A DNA stretch of 64,000 bases from Persicitalea jodogahamensis (GCF_014651615.1 NZ_BMXF01000001.1:1459731-1523730); one strand, 5' to 3'. Counted from the stretch's first letter, positions 42,111 through 51,706 are shown. Numbers and translations are program-made. Notes: generated from the letters alone by a model not told the origin.

Positions 42111-43031
42111 TTAGTTCTTCCGCCCTTTCTTCATTTTATTCATCACCCCGGAAGCAGCTTCGGCACCAGCGGGTAGCATGGCTTGCATTCTTTTCAGGCC
42201 GCTTTCAATCTGTGGACCCATGAAACTGAATGCGCTGTCGCCAGAGGTTTTACCCATGGCCAGGGCCTTCTGCGCCAGAGGTACTGCCTCGGCTACTTTG
42301 CCCATTTTGGCCAGAATCTGGGCTTTCAGCCAGACATTGCGGAATGTTTCCTTCAAACCAATGGCTTTGTCGGCCATGGCAAGTGCCTGACTCAGATTTT
42401 TACCCTTAGAGAGCATATAACCCGCCGCGTTTTGCAGCGTGTTGGGATCTTCGGGTTTCTCCATTACGGCTTTGTCCATCGCTGCCATCGTGATGTCGGT
42501 CGTCATGACCTCAATGGGGACGGGAACATTTACCGGTCCCCAGCCGATGTTCAGGTGTGCCGTGCTGTCGGTCACGTCGGAAAACCCGATGGTGAACGAC
42601 TCCATGAACTCAGAAGCCGAAGCGGGCATTACCATCACGCGTACTTCGTCGCCGGATTCTTTGTAGCTGGCCTCACTGGCCTTGGTGTCTTTGTTCAGGA
42701 TCACCGTCCACTGGCCGCCCTGCGGAATGGAAAACAGCGAATAAGTACCCGCAGGAACTTTCTTTCCTCCGAACATGAAGTCGGTTGAAGCCTGAAGCGT
42801 GGTGGCAGCATTGGCCCCTGTACGCCAGGTACGACCATAAGAAACTATGGCAGTGCTATCACCATACACGGTGCGTCCCTTGGCAGAAGGGCGTGAGTAA
42901 GTGACGGTGAAGTCCGTTACACCAACGGTCTGCATGATACTGGCCGCCGGGCTGGGCTGCGGGGTGCGCTGCGCCAGGGAAGTAGCAACAATAGCCACAA
43001 TCAGTGCAAAGGAGAGATAATACTTTTTCAT
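42111..43031 (-). CDS. DUF2911 secreted protein with TPR-like tail
   Basis: 306 residues. Signal peptide (ending AIVATSLAQ), then the DUF2911 beta domain (residues about 30-180, TDFTVTYSRPSAKGRTVYGD, RTWRTGANAATTLQ, VPAGTYSLFSIPQGGQWTVI), then a helical repeat region (residues 200-300, LKAQILAKMGKVAEAVPLAQ) resembling TPR. DUF2911 is common in Bacteroidota, periplasmic, with no known function. Followed by a terminator; a CAAAATTA (minus-strand TAATTTTG) at 43075-43082 is a plausible -7 box 44 bases before the start. Confidence 0.92.
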   Translation of the reverse strand: MKKYYLSFALIVAIVATSLAQRTPQPSPAASIMQTVGVTDFTVTYSRPSAKGRTVYGDSTAIVSYGRTWRTGANAATTLQASTDFMFGGKKVPAGTYSLFSIPQGGQWTVILNKDTKASEASYKESGDEVRVMVMPASASEFMESFTIGFSDVTDSTAHLNIGWGPVNVPVPIEVMTTDITMAAMDKAVMEKPEDPNTLQNAAGYMLSKGKNLSQALAMADKAIGLKETFRNVWLKAQILAKMGKVAEAVPLAQKALAMGKTSGDSAFSFMGPQIESGLKRMQAMLPAGAEAASGVMNKMKKGRKN

Positions 43032-43110
43032 GAAAATTGACTTTTATTTGTTGATATATTGTTGAATTAAAGCGCAAAATTAGCCATTTGTTCCCACAAA
43101 CCCTATTTCC

Positions 43111-43656
43111 ATGCCGCGAGGAGTACTGCTAGCTATGTTAAATAATCATGTCCCCCGTGACGAATTTGAGTGGGATATGTGGCTGCGTACCATCGAGTTT
43201 GTGGAAACGCATCCCGATTGCTTCGAACGCTCGCTGCGCGTTGGCCACGTAACGGCCTCGGGCTGGGTGGTGTCGCCTGATCGCTCCCAGGTATTACTGA
43301 TGCACCATAGTAAACTCAACCGATGGTTTCAGCCCGGTGGTCACTGCGATGGTGATTCCGATGTTTTGCGTGTGGCCATGAAAGAGGCACAGGAAGAAAC
43401 AGGCGCTGATGTGCAGCCTGTAACCAGCAGTATTTTCGATGTGGATGTACATTCCATTCCGGCCCGGCCGGGCGAGCCGACCCATTTTCACTACGATATT
43501 CGATTCTTGCTGGAAGCTGACCCTGCGGCAGAAGTAATCCGAAATTCCGAATCGAAGGACATCCGCTGGGTGCCGATGGAGGAAGTATTCCTGTACAACT
43601 CCTCGGAGAGCATTCTTCGCATGCAACGGAAGACGCTGCCTCATTCAGATGCTTAA
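43111..43656 (+). CDS. NUDIX hydrolase
   Basis: 181 residues. The Nudix box is present in GGHCDGDSDVLRVAMKEAQE followed by ETGA; the first Glu of the consensus is replaced by Ser, and Arg by Lys, but the metal-binding E-x-x-E-E portion is kept. The N-terminal half (residues 1-45) is helical. These enzymes hydrolyse nucleoside diphosphates linked to another group. The exact substrate is not predictable. The ATG at 43111 is used; another at 43135 is also possible. Confidence 0.9.
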   Translation: MPRGVLLAMLNNHVPRDEFEWDMWLRTIEFVETHPDCFERSLRVGHVTASGWVVSPDRSQVLLMHHSKLNRWFQPGGHCDGDSDVLRVAMKEAQEETGADVQPVTSSIFDVDVHSIPARPGEPTHFHYDIRFLLEADPAAEVIRNSESKDIRWVPMEEVFLYNSSESILRMQRKTLPHSDA

Positions 43657-43713
43657 GTACCCGATGCTGGAAGTTTGCGAAAGTCCTGAACCCAACGTTT
43701 AGTGTCCAGCCCC

Positions 43714-45363
43714 TCAATATTTGAGGAATTTCAGTACCCGGACGCCCTGCGGTGTCGTGATTTTAACAAAATACAACCCGGCTGGCAACATTCCGACTGG
43801 TAAACGGACATTGGCTTGGGTGACGGGCATTGCCGTTGTAAGGCTGACGCCCGCCGTACTCAGAATTTGGGCATCGGTGGCACCAGGTACTTGATTGTTG
43901 CCAAAACGCAAGTACACCTCTTCCCTCGTGGGATTGGGGTAAAGCTCTACGCTGACCAACTCGCCGGGTTCTGTCGCCAGAGGCGCGTAAGTCTGGCGGA
44001 CCAGCTCTTCGGCTTTCTGGATTGTAGGGATACCGTAGCCCAGCAGATTATCGGGGTTGGCGGCCTTATCACCGGCTTGTTTTATTACCTTGATAAGTTG
44101 TTGCGCCGTCAGATACGGGAATTCCTGCCAGAGTAACGCGGCCATGCCTGCTATAAGGGGGGCGGAAAACGAGGTGCCGCTGCCGGAAGTAGCTCCCCCG
44201 GTGGAGTTCCCGATGGTAGTTCCCACGCCCTGCGCCGAAACGTCGGGCTTGATGCGACCATCTGTCGTAGGACCTATGGAGCTGAACGGGGCGTAGCTGC
44301 GGTTGGAAAACGTTGCGCCAATGGCCAATATGGAATCTGCGTCGGCGGGAGGCGTAACCAACTTCCAAGGGTCATTGCCGGAGTTGCCCGCCGAATTGAC
44401 TACCAGAATTCCGCGGCGGGCTGCGTAAAGGGCCGCTTTCGATATAAGGGCAGTTCGTCCGTCGAGCTGCTGGGTAGTATAATCATACACCGGATTATCG
44501 AACAAGTTGTAGCCGAGCGAGCTGGATATGATGTCTACACCAAGGCTGTCGGCGCGCTCGGCGGCCATGATCCAGGTCGCTTCCTCATAGGGGGTTTCGC
44601 TGAAATCGTTTTCGGTGCGATAGAGCGCAAAGCTGGCTTTATAGGCGGCGCCTACCATCAGGCCCGGCTGCTCGGCGCCGATGATCGACAGGCAGTTGAG
44701 CCCGTGCGGGTGGTTGTCGTAAACACCCGTTTTCCTGGATATGAAATCGTACGTATCCAGCATTCGCTTACTATCGAAAACCGGCTTCAGATACCCGACC
44801 TCGTTGGCTTTGGGAAACCCGGCGTCTAGCACAGCGACGAGCATTCCCTCACCGTGAAAGCCTTTTTCGTGTATGGCAGGAATGCCCAGCATGGCGAGCT
44901 GGCCCTGCGTTTGCCCGTAGTCGATAGTCTCCTGTGCCCCGAATTTATCGTGAACGGCACCCAGGCGGGCTACGCCAGGTGTACTGGCGGGAGCGATGGG
45001 CAGGTTTCGCTCGGTACTTTTATAAAACGGGAGCGCTTTGATCGCGGCCCATTGCGCGTCGGTGGCTTCCAGCAGGGCGGCATTGAACCATCGGGAGGTG
45101 AAGAACACTTTGGCACCCGTCTGCTGCACGGCCTGAATGTAAGTACTATTCACCGGGAGGTCAGAAGTCGTGATGGCGATACCTTGCCGCTGCCGTCGGG
45201 CAATAGCCCTTTGGGAAAGGAAAGCGTCGGGATTCTGGACGGAGAAAGTGCTGTTGGCTTTATCTTTGAAATAAATAAAATAACGTGGCAGCACCTGCGC
45301 TTCCGCCCGAATTCCCGGAAGGGCAAGGAGTAGCAAGCTGAGAAGCAGATAGTATTTCTTCAT
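43714..45363 (-). CDS. S8 subtilisin-like serine protease with T9SS sorting tail
   Basis: 549 residues. Signal peptide (ending GIRAEAQ), a propeptide-like region to about residue 150, then a subtilase domain with the triad D180 (VLDAGF), H220 (HPHGL) and S398 (GTSFSAP). The last 75 residues form a type A T9SS sorting domain (VELYPNPTREEVYLRF, LPAGLYFVKITTPQGVRVLK). The protease is therefore secreted to the surface through T9SS. Its start overlaps the stop of the upstream lipoprotein gene by four bases. Confidence 0.95.
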   Translation of the reverse strand: MKKYYLLLSLLLLALPGIRAEAQVLPRYFIYFKDKANSTFSVQNPDAFLSQRAIARRQRQGIAITTSDLPVNSTYIQAVQQTGAKVFFTSRWFNAALLEATDAQWAAIKALPFYKSTERNLPIAPASTPGVARLGAVHDKFGAQETIDYGQTQGQLAMLGIPAIHEKGFHGEGMLVAVLDAGFPKANEVGYLKPVFDSKRMLDTYDFISRKTGVYDNHPHGLNCLSIIGAEQPGLMVGAAYKASFALYRTENDFSETPYEEATWIMAAERADSLGVDIISSSLGYNLFDNPVYDYTTQQLDGRTALISKAALYAARRGILVVNSAGNSGNDPWKLVTPPADADSILAIGATFSNRSYAPFSSIGPTTDGRIKPDVSAQGVGTTIGNSTGGATSGSGTSFSAPLIAGMAALLWQEFPYLTAQQLIKVIKQAGDKAANPDNLLGYGIPTIQKAEELVRQTYAPLATEPGELVSVELYPNPTREEVYLRFGNNQVPGATDAQILSTAGVSLTTAMPVTQANVRLPVGMLPAGLYFVKITTPQGVRVLKFLKY

Positions 45364-46034
45364 CGTCCGTAATTTTTCAGTAGCGTGGTTTTTGTAAAAC
45401 CATAATCAATAATTCCCTTCCCTAAGCAATCAGGGGTGCCGCAGTACTGCACACTGGTTTGTTCGCGTTTAATCAAACCAATATTCCCGGCGTATGTTTC
45501 CTGACTTTTACGAAGAGAAAGCAGCGTCGAATCGTTTTGCTGCACCACGGTGATAGTTCGGGCGAAGGCTAAGGAATCGAGCATCAGCGGTCTGTCTACT
45601 GCATTTATCTCAAAAATTTGTTTGCCGAGCGTATTATACAAATTCCCGTTCCAGCGCAAACTTTCCCTGACTGGAAACTGGATTTTGATAAAAGTACGGC
45701 CATTTTCTGTACGAAAAGCCTGATCGGCGGTACGCCAGGCCAAACCGACGGAATCTACCCGCCAGGCTTTACCCTCGCGAACCGAGCGCTCGAAAGGGTA
45801 AACGTCCTGCCCGCTGGCGTCGGTATATTTTAGGCCGATGGTTTCGCGGATTCGGTAGGTGCGGGTTTGGGCGGGCTGCGCCAAGGCGTAGCGGGTTTCG
45901 GTCACTTCGTATTCCCGGAAAGTACCCGTTTCCAGGGGAAAATATTCGTAGCCGGGATCGGGACGAGGCGAGTCATTACCCTCACACGCGATGAGAAGCA
46001 AGAGAAATGAACAAGCGACCGATAGGCGAGCCAT
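45360..46034 (-). CDS. Lipoprotein co-transcribed with the subtilase
   Basis: 224 residues. Lipoprotein signal MARLSVACSFLLLLIAC (Cys 17); the ATG at 46034 is used because the next codon upstream is a TTG. Beta-rich body (PLETGTFREYEVTETRYAL, RTYRIRETIGLKYTDASGQD, FIKIQFPVRESLRWNG). A Cys pair near the end (QYCGTPDCLG) could form a disulfide. No family recognised. Its ATGA overlap with the subtilase start suggests one function, for example an inhibitor or partner of the protease. Usual annotations would be 'hypothetical protein'. Confidence 0.8.
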   Translation of the reverse strand: MARLSVACSFLLLLIACEGNDSPRPDPGYEYFPLETGTFREYEVTETRYALAQPAQTRTYRIRETIGLKYTDASGQDVYPFERSVREGKAWRVDSVGLAWRTADQAFRTENGRTFIKIQFPVRESLRWNGNLYNTLGKQIFEINAVDRPLMLDSLAFARTITVVQQNDSTLLSLRKSQETYAGNIGLIKREQTSVQYCGTPDCLGKGIIDYGFTKTTLLKNYGR

Positions 46035-46055
46035 CAAAATTAATGAGCCAATGAT

Positions 46056-47288
46056 TTATTCCGCCACTTCTGTAACCGACTTCAGATGTTCCCAGAAGTT
46101 CGGATAAGACTTGACAACTACGCCGGGCTCTTCAATAACTACCGAGCGTAGCATGCCAACGGGGGCGAAAGCCAAGGCCATACGATGGTCATCGTAGGTA
46201 TGGATGGAGGGTGTGATATCCGAAGCAACCTCCTGAGTCCGGTTGAGTTCGTAACGATGGTTGGTTTCTACCTCCACCAATTCTGCTCCCAGCTTCTTCA
46301 GTTCCTCCTGTAAAGCATAAATGCGGTCGGTTTCCTTGATTTTCAGGCTTTCCACGCCCGTGAGCGTGAGTTTGATGTTTTTCATGGCGCAACAAACGGC
46401 GACGGTTTGGGCCAGGTCGGGGCAGTCGGTAAAATCCCAATCCAGGGAGGATTCGGCTTTTGTTTTTTGCAAAAGAACTCCCCGTTCGGTAAAGGTACTT
46501 TTAACACCCAAATGGGACATAATTGCTACAATGGCGCTATCGCCTTGCAGAGAATTTTCCTTAAGACCTAGTAGCTCCACTTCGGCTTCTTCGGCCAGGG
46601 CCACAATGCTGTACCAGTAACTCGCTCCCGACCAGTCGGACTCGATGGCGTAGGACTTGGGCTGATAAGACTGGGCTGGCACGGTGATGGTTTGGGCCGA
46701 CCAATCAGCCTGGAATTTGATACCGAAATACGCCATTTGCTGAAGCGTCATTTCGATGTAGGGCCGGGAACCGACCTCGCCTTCCAGGGTTAGCACCAGG
46801 CCATCGGGCAAAAGCGGAGCGATCATGAGCAGGGCTGAGATATACTGACTGCTGACATCGCCACGGATGTTGAGATTATTTTTTCCTGAATAGTTGAAAC
46901 CTTCTAAGCGCAGCGGCGGAAAGCCTTCTTTCTGTTCATACTCGATTTTCGCACCCAAATGCCGCAGCGCATCTACCAATAGACCGATAGGACGTTCGCA
47001 CATTCGCGGCGTTCCGGTCATGGTTTTGCGCTGGCCCGTGATAGCGAAGTAGGCAGTGAGAAAACGCATGGTCGTCCCGGCGTCAATCACATCGGCTACC
47101 GGCCCGTCCGAGGCCAGCAGTCGCTGCATGGTCTGGCAGTCCCGGGCCTCAGAAATGTTGGTTAAGCTGCATTTGAAACCTGTCAGCGCGTCGATGATCA
47201 AGGCGCGGTTGCATTCGCTTTTGGAAGCGGTGAGTTTTATCTCGGCGTGTACTTTTTTCTGCGGAGGGTGAACGGTTACCTGGGACAC
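46056..47288 (-). CDS. aroA: 3-phosphoshikimate 1-carboxyvinyltransferase (EPSP synthase)
   Basis: 410-residue shikimate-pathway enzyme joining shikimate-3-phosphate and PEP. Motifs: K-x-E-C-N-R in ASKSECNRALII, DAGTTMRFLTAYF, SSQYISALLMIAP, SDWSGASYW, DCPDLAQTVAVCC, KIKETDRIYALQEE and YDDHRMALAFAPVG. The sequence is of the divergent Bacteroidota type (DAGTTMRFL rather than NAGTAMR). The start is a GTG at 47288; no in-frame ATG lies close. Its leader (CAACTTTCAACTCTCCAC) is nearly G-free and closely resembles that of mltG. Confidence 0.93.
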   Translation of the reverse strand: MSQVTVHPPQKKVHAEIKLTASKSECNRALIIDALTGFKCSLTNISEARDCQTMQRLLASDGPVADVIDAGTTMRFLTAYFAITGQRKTMTGTPRMCERPIGLLVDALRHLGAKIEYEQKEGFPPLRLEGFNYSGKNNLNIRGDVSSQYISALLMIAPLLPDGLVLTLEGEVGSRPYIEMTLQQMAYFGIKFQADWSAQTITVPAQSYQPKSYAIESDWSGASYWYSIVALAEEAEVELLGLKENSLQGDSAIVAIMSHLGVKSTFTERGVLLQKTKAESSLDWDFTDCPDLAQTVAVCCAMKNIKLTLTGVESLKIKETDRIYALQEELKKLGAELVEVETNHRYELNRTQEVASDITPSIHTYDDHRMALAFAPVGMLRSVVIEEPGVVVKSYPNFWEHLKSVTEVAE

Positions 47289-47397
47289 TTAATTTTAGTG
47301 GAGAGTTGAAAGTTGAGAATGTATGATATGTTGGCGAGGCGTAATACCTCCAAAGACAGGCTGGAAGTCGAAGACCGAACTACCCACGCCTGCTGCT

Positions 47398-48012
47398 TCA
47401 ATATGTTTTCAGGACTTTGATACGATTATGGCCGTTGATTTTTACCGAGGAAAAACTGAATTTATAACAAATGAAACCCGTGGCGGCCAATGCACCGCCA
47501 ATGGCCAGTGTTTTTGCGTCGGTGGTAAAACGTTGTCCGTCCAAGCCTTTGTTAAAAAAGTCAGCACCAATGAAAATCAGGCCCGCTAAGGGCAGGATCG
47601 CCGAGCCTTCGGTCACCCAGGGGATGCGGCGGAAAGTCTTTATTTTTTGGATATCCCCCAGCAGTATTTCCTCAACTTCCATCCTCCGTTCCAGCTGGTT
47701 GACATAGCTGAAAGTAAAGCTGCTGTCAGTCACCGTGTAAATCTCCTTCCGCATACGCTGTGGCACACCCTTTACCTTAAAGCGGATTTGATCACCGGGA
47801 AAATACCGGTAGCGGTGGAAGGCACCGAGCATGGGGGAGGCATCGAGGGCCAGGTAGCGCTCTCCGGCTTTGGTGAATACCCGCTTGTTGTTGTACTGCT
47901 TCAAAAACAGTTCTTCGCTCGACAGCGCTTTCGCAGGGTCGTAATGATCCTGCGCCCGACCCGGCCCGGCAACGGCCAGAAATAACAGCAGCCCACAAAA
48001 AATAGCTTTCAT
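47398..48012 (-). CDS. Secreted/membrane protein of unknown function
   Basis: 204 residues from the ATG at 48012 (MKAIFCGLLLFLAVAGPGRA). A signal peptide, then a beta-rich region (HRYRYFPGDQIRFKVKGVPQ, KEIYTVTDSSFTFSY) and two hydrophobic segments at about residues 135-155 and 170-187. The order signal peptide, beta domain, two TMs suggests an inner-membrane protein with a periplasmic domain. No family recognised. It is 15 bases downstream of the DUF502 gene and so probably shares its transcript. Confidence 0.75.
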   Translation of the reverse strand: MKAIFCGLLLFLAVAGPGRAQDHYDPAKALSSEELFLKQYNNKRVFTKAGERYLALDASPMLGAFHRYRYFPGDQIRFKVKGVPQRMRKEIYTVTDSSFTFSYVNQLERRMEVEEILLGDIQKIKTFRRIPWVTEGSAILPLAGLIFIGADFFNKGLDGQRFTTDAKTLAIGGALAATGFICYKFSFSSVKINGHNRIKVLKTY

Positions 48013-48027
48013 CCTCAAATCTGTCTT

Positions 48028-48648
48028 TTAACCCTCTTCTTCCTCGTATTCCGGTGAGTAGTCCTTGGCTGATACGCCGCCGGACACGATCATTTTCATG
48101 ATGTCGGCGCTGTTGGCATTCAGCAGGGTGACATTCGCAATCGGTACGATAAACAGCTCCCCGGAAAAGGCATAGGAATGCGGCATATAGACCGCAATAT
48201 AATCCTTTATGTACAAATGGCTGAGATCGGTTTGGGTGATAAAGCCCAGTTTTTTGACGTCCGACTCGCGGTTAATCGTCACCAGTACGGGCTGATTGAA
48301 TTTCTTTTTGTCACCTACGAAGGCTGAAATCAGATCTTTGATCGAGTAAAAAATCAGGTTGACCAACGGGATTTTTCGCAGAATACGCTCAGTGAACCTG
48401 AAAAAAGATTGGGGAACGACCGTCGAGAAGAAAAAACCCAGCAATAGGATGCCCAAAAGAATGATGAGCATTCCCAAACCGGGAAGGTAGATCGTTTTCT
48501 TGGCCGAAATAGGGATGGAAACCGGCAAAATGCCATCCAGCGCCTCCACACCGGTCCAGATAATCAGAATGGTAAAATATAAGGGTGCTACCAACACCAA
48601 TCCTCGCACAAAGTACCCGAAAATGCGATTGAGGAAAGGGCTGTTCAT
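48028..48648 (-). CDS. DUF502 membrane protein
   Basis: 206 residues. Two N-terminal TM helices (residues 12-33 and 55-77, with GYFVRGLVLVAPLYFTILII and LPGLGMLIILLGILLLGFFF) followed by a conserved C-terminal cytoplasmic or periplasmic domain (IPLVNLIFYSIKDLISAFVG, LGFITQTDLSHLY, VAVYMPHSYAFSGELFIVPI-like block). These match DUF502 (COG2928), whose role is unknown. The last residues are acidic (EYEEEEG). The start ATG at 48648 follows an almost G-free leader that is the right arm of a hairpin element. Confidence 0.92.
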   Translation of the reverse strand: MNSPFLNRIFGYFVRGLVLVAPLYFTILIIWTGVEALDGILPVSIPISAKKTIYLPGLGMLIILLGILLLGFFFSTVVPQSFFRFTERILRKIPLVNLIFYSIKDLISAFVGDKKKFNQPVLVTINRESDVKKLGFITQTDLSHLYIKDYIAVYMPHSYAFSGELFIVPIANVTLLNANSADIMKMIVSGGVSAKDYSPEYEEEEG

Positions 48649-48670
48649 ATGAAGACAATTTTGAATGAGC

Positions 48671-48742
48671 GAATGAGTGAATTAGTGAATGGAAGTTTAG
48701 CTTGCGAAAGCTGCATTCTCTCATCCACTAATTCACTCATTC
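48671..48742. repeat. Arm-loop-arm intergenic element
   Basis: Perfect 17-bp arms (GAATGAGTGAATTAGTG at 48671-48687 and its complement at 48726-48742). The loop contains GCTTGCGAAAGC, which itself folds. On the minus strand it spans from the stop of the DUF4139 gene to just before the DUF502 start. Shares GCGAAAGC with 22572-22626 and the ATTCACTCATTC arm with 52760-52822. Confidence 0.7.
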
Positions 48743-48746
48743 AAAA

Positions 48747-50369
48747 TTAAAATACGACTGCCTGTCCCTTGGGGTACTTTACCTCGAAACGGATGTCAAA
48801 AGTACGGCTTTCGTTGGGTTTTAAATTTACATCCCAGGTTAATTTTCCGGTTTCAGAATTGTACTTTGCCCCGGAAGTCTCTTCCACGCTCACCTCAATG
48901 TCGCTGTTCTGCGAGACGGGTACCTGGTCTTCCAGGGTTAGCCGGGCAGCGTCGGACTTCGTGTTGCGCACCGTGATCCTGTAGGTGACCGTTTCACGGA
49001 TATTACTGCCAATGAAACGTTTACTGCTGAATTCGTTCAGGCGTTCGCGCTTCACGACCACTTTTTTGTCGCGGCCCAGCGATACATTGAGGGTGTCGTT
49101 GGTGTTCTGCGTAATCAACTGCGTTTCACCCACGTAGGTTCCCTGAAAATACACGTTTGCCTTACCGTTCAGTAAATTGTATTTTTCCCAGTCTACCAGC
49201 TGCGCTACCAGGAAGGCGTCCGTATCGAGTTTCGGAATGGCAAAGTGGCGGTAGTTGGCAGGTACTTCGTGCCGGGCTACATCCACCAACTGCGGCTGTC
49301 CGCCCGAGGGGATGTCGTAAGGCAGAGCGATGTCGAAAGAAACTGAAAGGTCGTTGGCGGTAATTTGGGTGTAGTCGGCGGTAGTTTGGACATCAGCCAT
49401 TGGAGCTCCCAAAGCCATCGGGGCTGTTTCTGCGGGTATCGCCTCCTTCTTGACTACCTCCGACGAAAAATTAACTCTTCCCTTGGATTGCATCCGAACG
49501 AGTTTTGGGAAGTCCACATATTGTACGCCAAGCGTGGGCATCATCCCGCCGAGCGCTGGATTGGACGTAGATAGCGTCAGCTTTACATTGTCCCAGTTTT
49601 GTCCGGTGTTCTGAAAAACCTCCGCTTTATAGGCCAGGGCTACCGGAGCATTAGTCTCCTTCACCCGCAGATCATAAATGGGCCGCCAGCCCGCGCCATT
49701 GACCACGTAAGATAATTCCAGATTTAAGGCCGTGCGGGTCGTGGCTTTGAGGCTCACTTCAATGCCACCGGTGGGACGGTTGCGGCTGTTTTGCCAATTA
49801 GAAAGTTGGTTTTTAAAGTTGTTCTCCCGCTGTTGTAGGTCTTTCAGGCGTTCTTTTACTTTAATGGACTTTGCGCCGATGTCGGTCAGTCGCTCGCGGT
49901 AGAAGTTGGCCATTTCTTTCAGGTCGGCAACTTTCACTCCCGTGGCCGTCCCGGTTAGCTGCCTGTTGGTTATGATGAGCATTCTTTCCTCTTCCAGCAC
50001 CGATAGCGAGAGCTGCGCGGCGGCGATGTCGTCCTGCACGGTACGCAGCGAGTCGTCCAATTGCAGAATATTTTTGGGACGGGGCGCATTTTGCAGGTAA
50101 TTTTGCACGAAACGTACGCCCGTAATCACGGCATCGCCCGATCCTTTCACCTGAATGCTGTTGCGGTCGATACTCAACGGGATGTTGTCGATAATCAGCC
50201 GCTGCTCGCCGGAGGGAATGGTGGCCTTCGCAGTGGCGGTCAGCTCAGCCCGATTGAGAAATACCGTGGCGTGGGTCAGGGTAGGGGAGGTAGTTTGCGG
50301 GTCAGTACTTTGGGAGTAAGCCGTCAGCACAAAAAAGGTGAGGGCGACAAAAACAATGGTTTTTTTCAT
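48747..50369 (-). CDS. DUF4139 domain secreted protein (MuiA family)
   Basis: 540 residues. Signal peptide (ending VLTAYS), an N-terminal DUF4140 domain (residues 25-120, HATVFLNRAELTATAKATIP, LIIDNIPLSIDRNSIQVKGS), a coiled coil of about 80 residues (AAQLSLSVLEEERM to FKNQLSNWQNS), then DUF4139 (residues about 210-540, LELSYVVNGAGWRPIYDLRV, GQNWDNVKLTLSTSNPAL, FDIRFEVKYPKGQAVVF). Proteins with this order are annotated as mucoidy inhibitor MuiA family. The role is unknown; probably an envelope protein. Confidence 0.92.
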   Translation of the reverse strand: MKKTIVFVALTFFVLTAYSQSTDPQTTSPTLTHATVFLNRAELTATAKATIPSGEQRLIIDNIPLSIDRNSIQVKGSGDAVITGVRFVQNYLQNAPRPKNILQLDDSLRTVQDDIAAAQLSLSVLEEERMLIITNRQLTGTATGVKVADLKEMANFYRERLTDIGAKSIKVKERLKDLQQRENNFKNQLSNWQNSRNRPTGGIEVSLKATTRTALNLELSYVVNGAGWRPIYDLRVKETNAPVALAYKAEVFQNTGQNWDNVKLTLSTSNPALGGMMPTLGVQYVDFPKLVRMQSKGRVNFSSEVVKKEAIPAETAPMALGAPMADVQTTADYTQITANDLSVSFDIALPYDIPSGGQPQLVDVARHEVPANYRHFAIPKLDTDAFLVAQLVDWEKYNLLNGKANVYFQGTYVGETQLITQNTNDTLNVSLGRDKKVVVKRERLNEFSSKRFIGSNIRETVTYRITVRNTKSDAARLTLEDQVPVSQNSDIEVSVEETSGAKYNSETGKLTWDVNLKPNESRTFDIRFEVKYPKGQAVVF

Positions 50370-50477
50370 GGCATGATAGATTGGGATGAAAACTACTTTT
50401 GTAAGGTGTGGTGTTAATGGTAGGTTTGTTTTCAGAGAGAAAAAGACCCCAGATGTTTAAAAAGCAAGGACATTCTT

Positions 50478-51557
50478 ATGTATAAGGCTGACTATTTACA
50501 AAAATTCGTTCAAACAATATTTGAAAAAATCGGCTGTCCGCCGAAAGAAGCTCTTTTGGCTTCCGAAGTCCTCATCAGCGCCGACCTGCGCGGTATCGAC
50601 TCGCACGGCATTGCCCGATTGGCGGGTTACGTGCGGCTTTACGACAATGGCCGCCTGAATCCCTCTCCGCAAGTAAAAGTCGTCCACGAAACGCCCAGCA
50701 CCGCCACGGTGGATGGCGATCGGGGCCTTGGCCTGGTCGTTGCGCCCAAAGCGATGCAGATCGCGATGGATAAGGCCGACAAGGTTGGCTCGGGCTGGGT
50801 GTCGGTGCGCAACTCCAACCATTTTGGTATTGCCGGCTACCATGCCATGCTGGCGCTCGACCGCGACATGATCGGCTGGACGATGACCAATGCTGCCCCG
50901 TTGGTGACTCCAACCTTCTCGCTTGACAAAATGCTGGGTACCAACCCACTGGCCGTTGCCGTCCCGACCCGCAACGAACCTCCTTTTGTAGCCGACTTTG
51001 CCTCCACCGCTGTGGCGTATGGCAAATTCGAGATACTGCAACGAAAAGGCTTGCCCGCCCCGCTGGGCTGGGCGCAGGACGCCGAAGGCAAGCCGACTGA
51101 TGATTCCAACGCCGTGAAAAGTGGCGGCGGCCTGCTGCCCCTCGGCTCCGACCGCGAGCATGGCAGCCACAAAGGCTATGGCCTGGGAGCCATCGTGGAC
51201 ATATTTTCCGGGGTACTTTCCGGTGCCAACTACGGTCCCTGGGTGCCGCCCTTCGCCACGGCGGGCTTTATGGCCGCACAGGCGGGCGTTGGCCTGGGCA
51301 CCGGACACTTTTTGGGGGCTATGCGCGTTGATGGTTTCCGGCCCGCCGACGAATTCAAAAACAACATGGACCGCTGGATCGGTGCTTTCCGCAACGCCCG
51401 CGCCATCGAGGGACATCAGGTGCTCATTCCCGGTGATCCGGAACGCGAATCCGAAGCAAAACGCCGACAGGAAGGTATTCCCCTGCTGCCACCCGTGGTA
51501 GAATCGTTGGTCGAGTTGAGTAAGCGGTTTTCTGTTAATTTTGAATTAGTGAATTAG
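50478..51557 (+). CDS. Ldh family (Ldh_2) malate/L-lactate-type dehydrogenase
   Basis: 359 residues of the COG2055 type, unrelated to Rossmann malate dehydrogenases. N-terminal DSHGIARLAGYVRLYDNGR (the catalytic His region), GDRGLGLVVAPKAM, VRNSNHFGIAGYHAMLALD and the NAD-binding stretch GTNPLAVAVPTRNEPPFVAD. C-terminal block GSDREHGSHKGYGLGAIVDI is diagnostic. Members reduce or oxidise 2-hydroxy acids (malate, lactate, ureidoglycolate, 2,3-diketogulonate); the exact one is not predictable. Divergent from the DUF4139 gene. Confidence 0.93.
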   Translation: MYKADYLQKFVQTIFEKIGCPPKEALLASEVLISADLRGIDSHGIARLAGYVRLYDNGRLNPSPQVKVVHETPSTATVDGDRGLGLVVAPKAMQIAMDKADKVGSGWVSVRNSNHFGIAGYHAMLALDRDMIGWTMTNAAPLVTPTFSLDKMLGTNPLAVAVPTRNEPPFVADFASTAVAYGKFEILQRKGLPAPLGWAQDAEGKPTDDSNAVKSGGGLLPLGSDREHGSHKGYGLGAIVDIFSGVLSGANYGPWVPPFATAGFMAAQAGVGLGTGHFLGAMRVDGFRPADEFKNNMDRWIGAFRNARAIEGHQVLIPGDPERESEAKRRQEGIPLLPPVVESLVELSKRFSVNFELVN

Positions 51558-51706
51558 TGAATGTCGGAGTAAGCATTTTTCTACAGAGTAGTGAATGTCG
51601 TAATTGGTTGTAATCGCAAAAAAATCACAGGTAAGTCATCATACTGCTTAAAGTTGAGTGTAAACCACATTGTCAACTTTCCATTTTCAACTGTCAACTA
51701 AATTAA

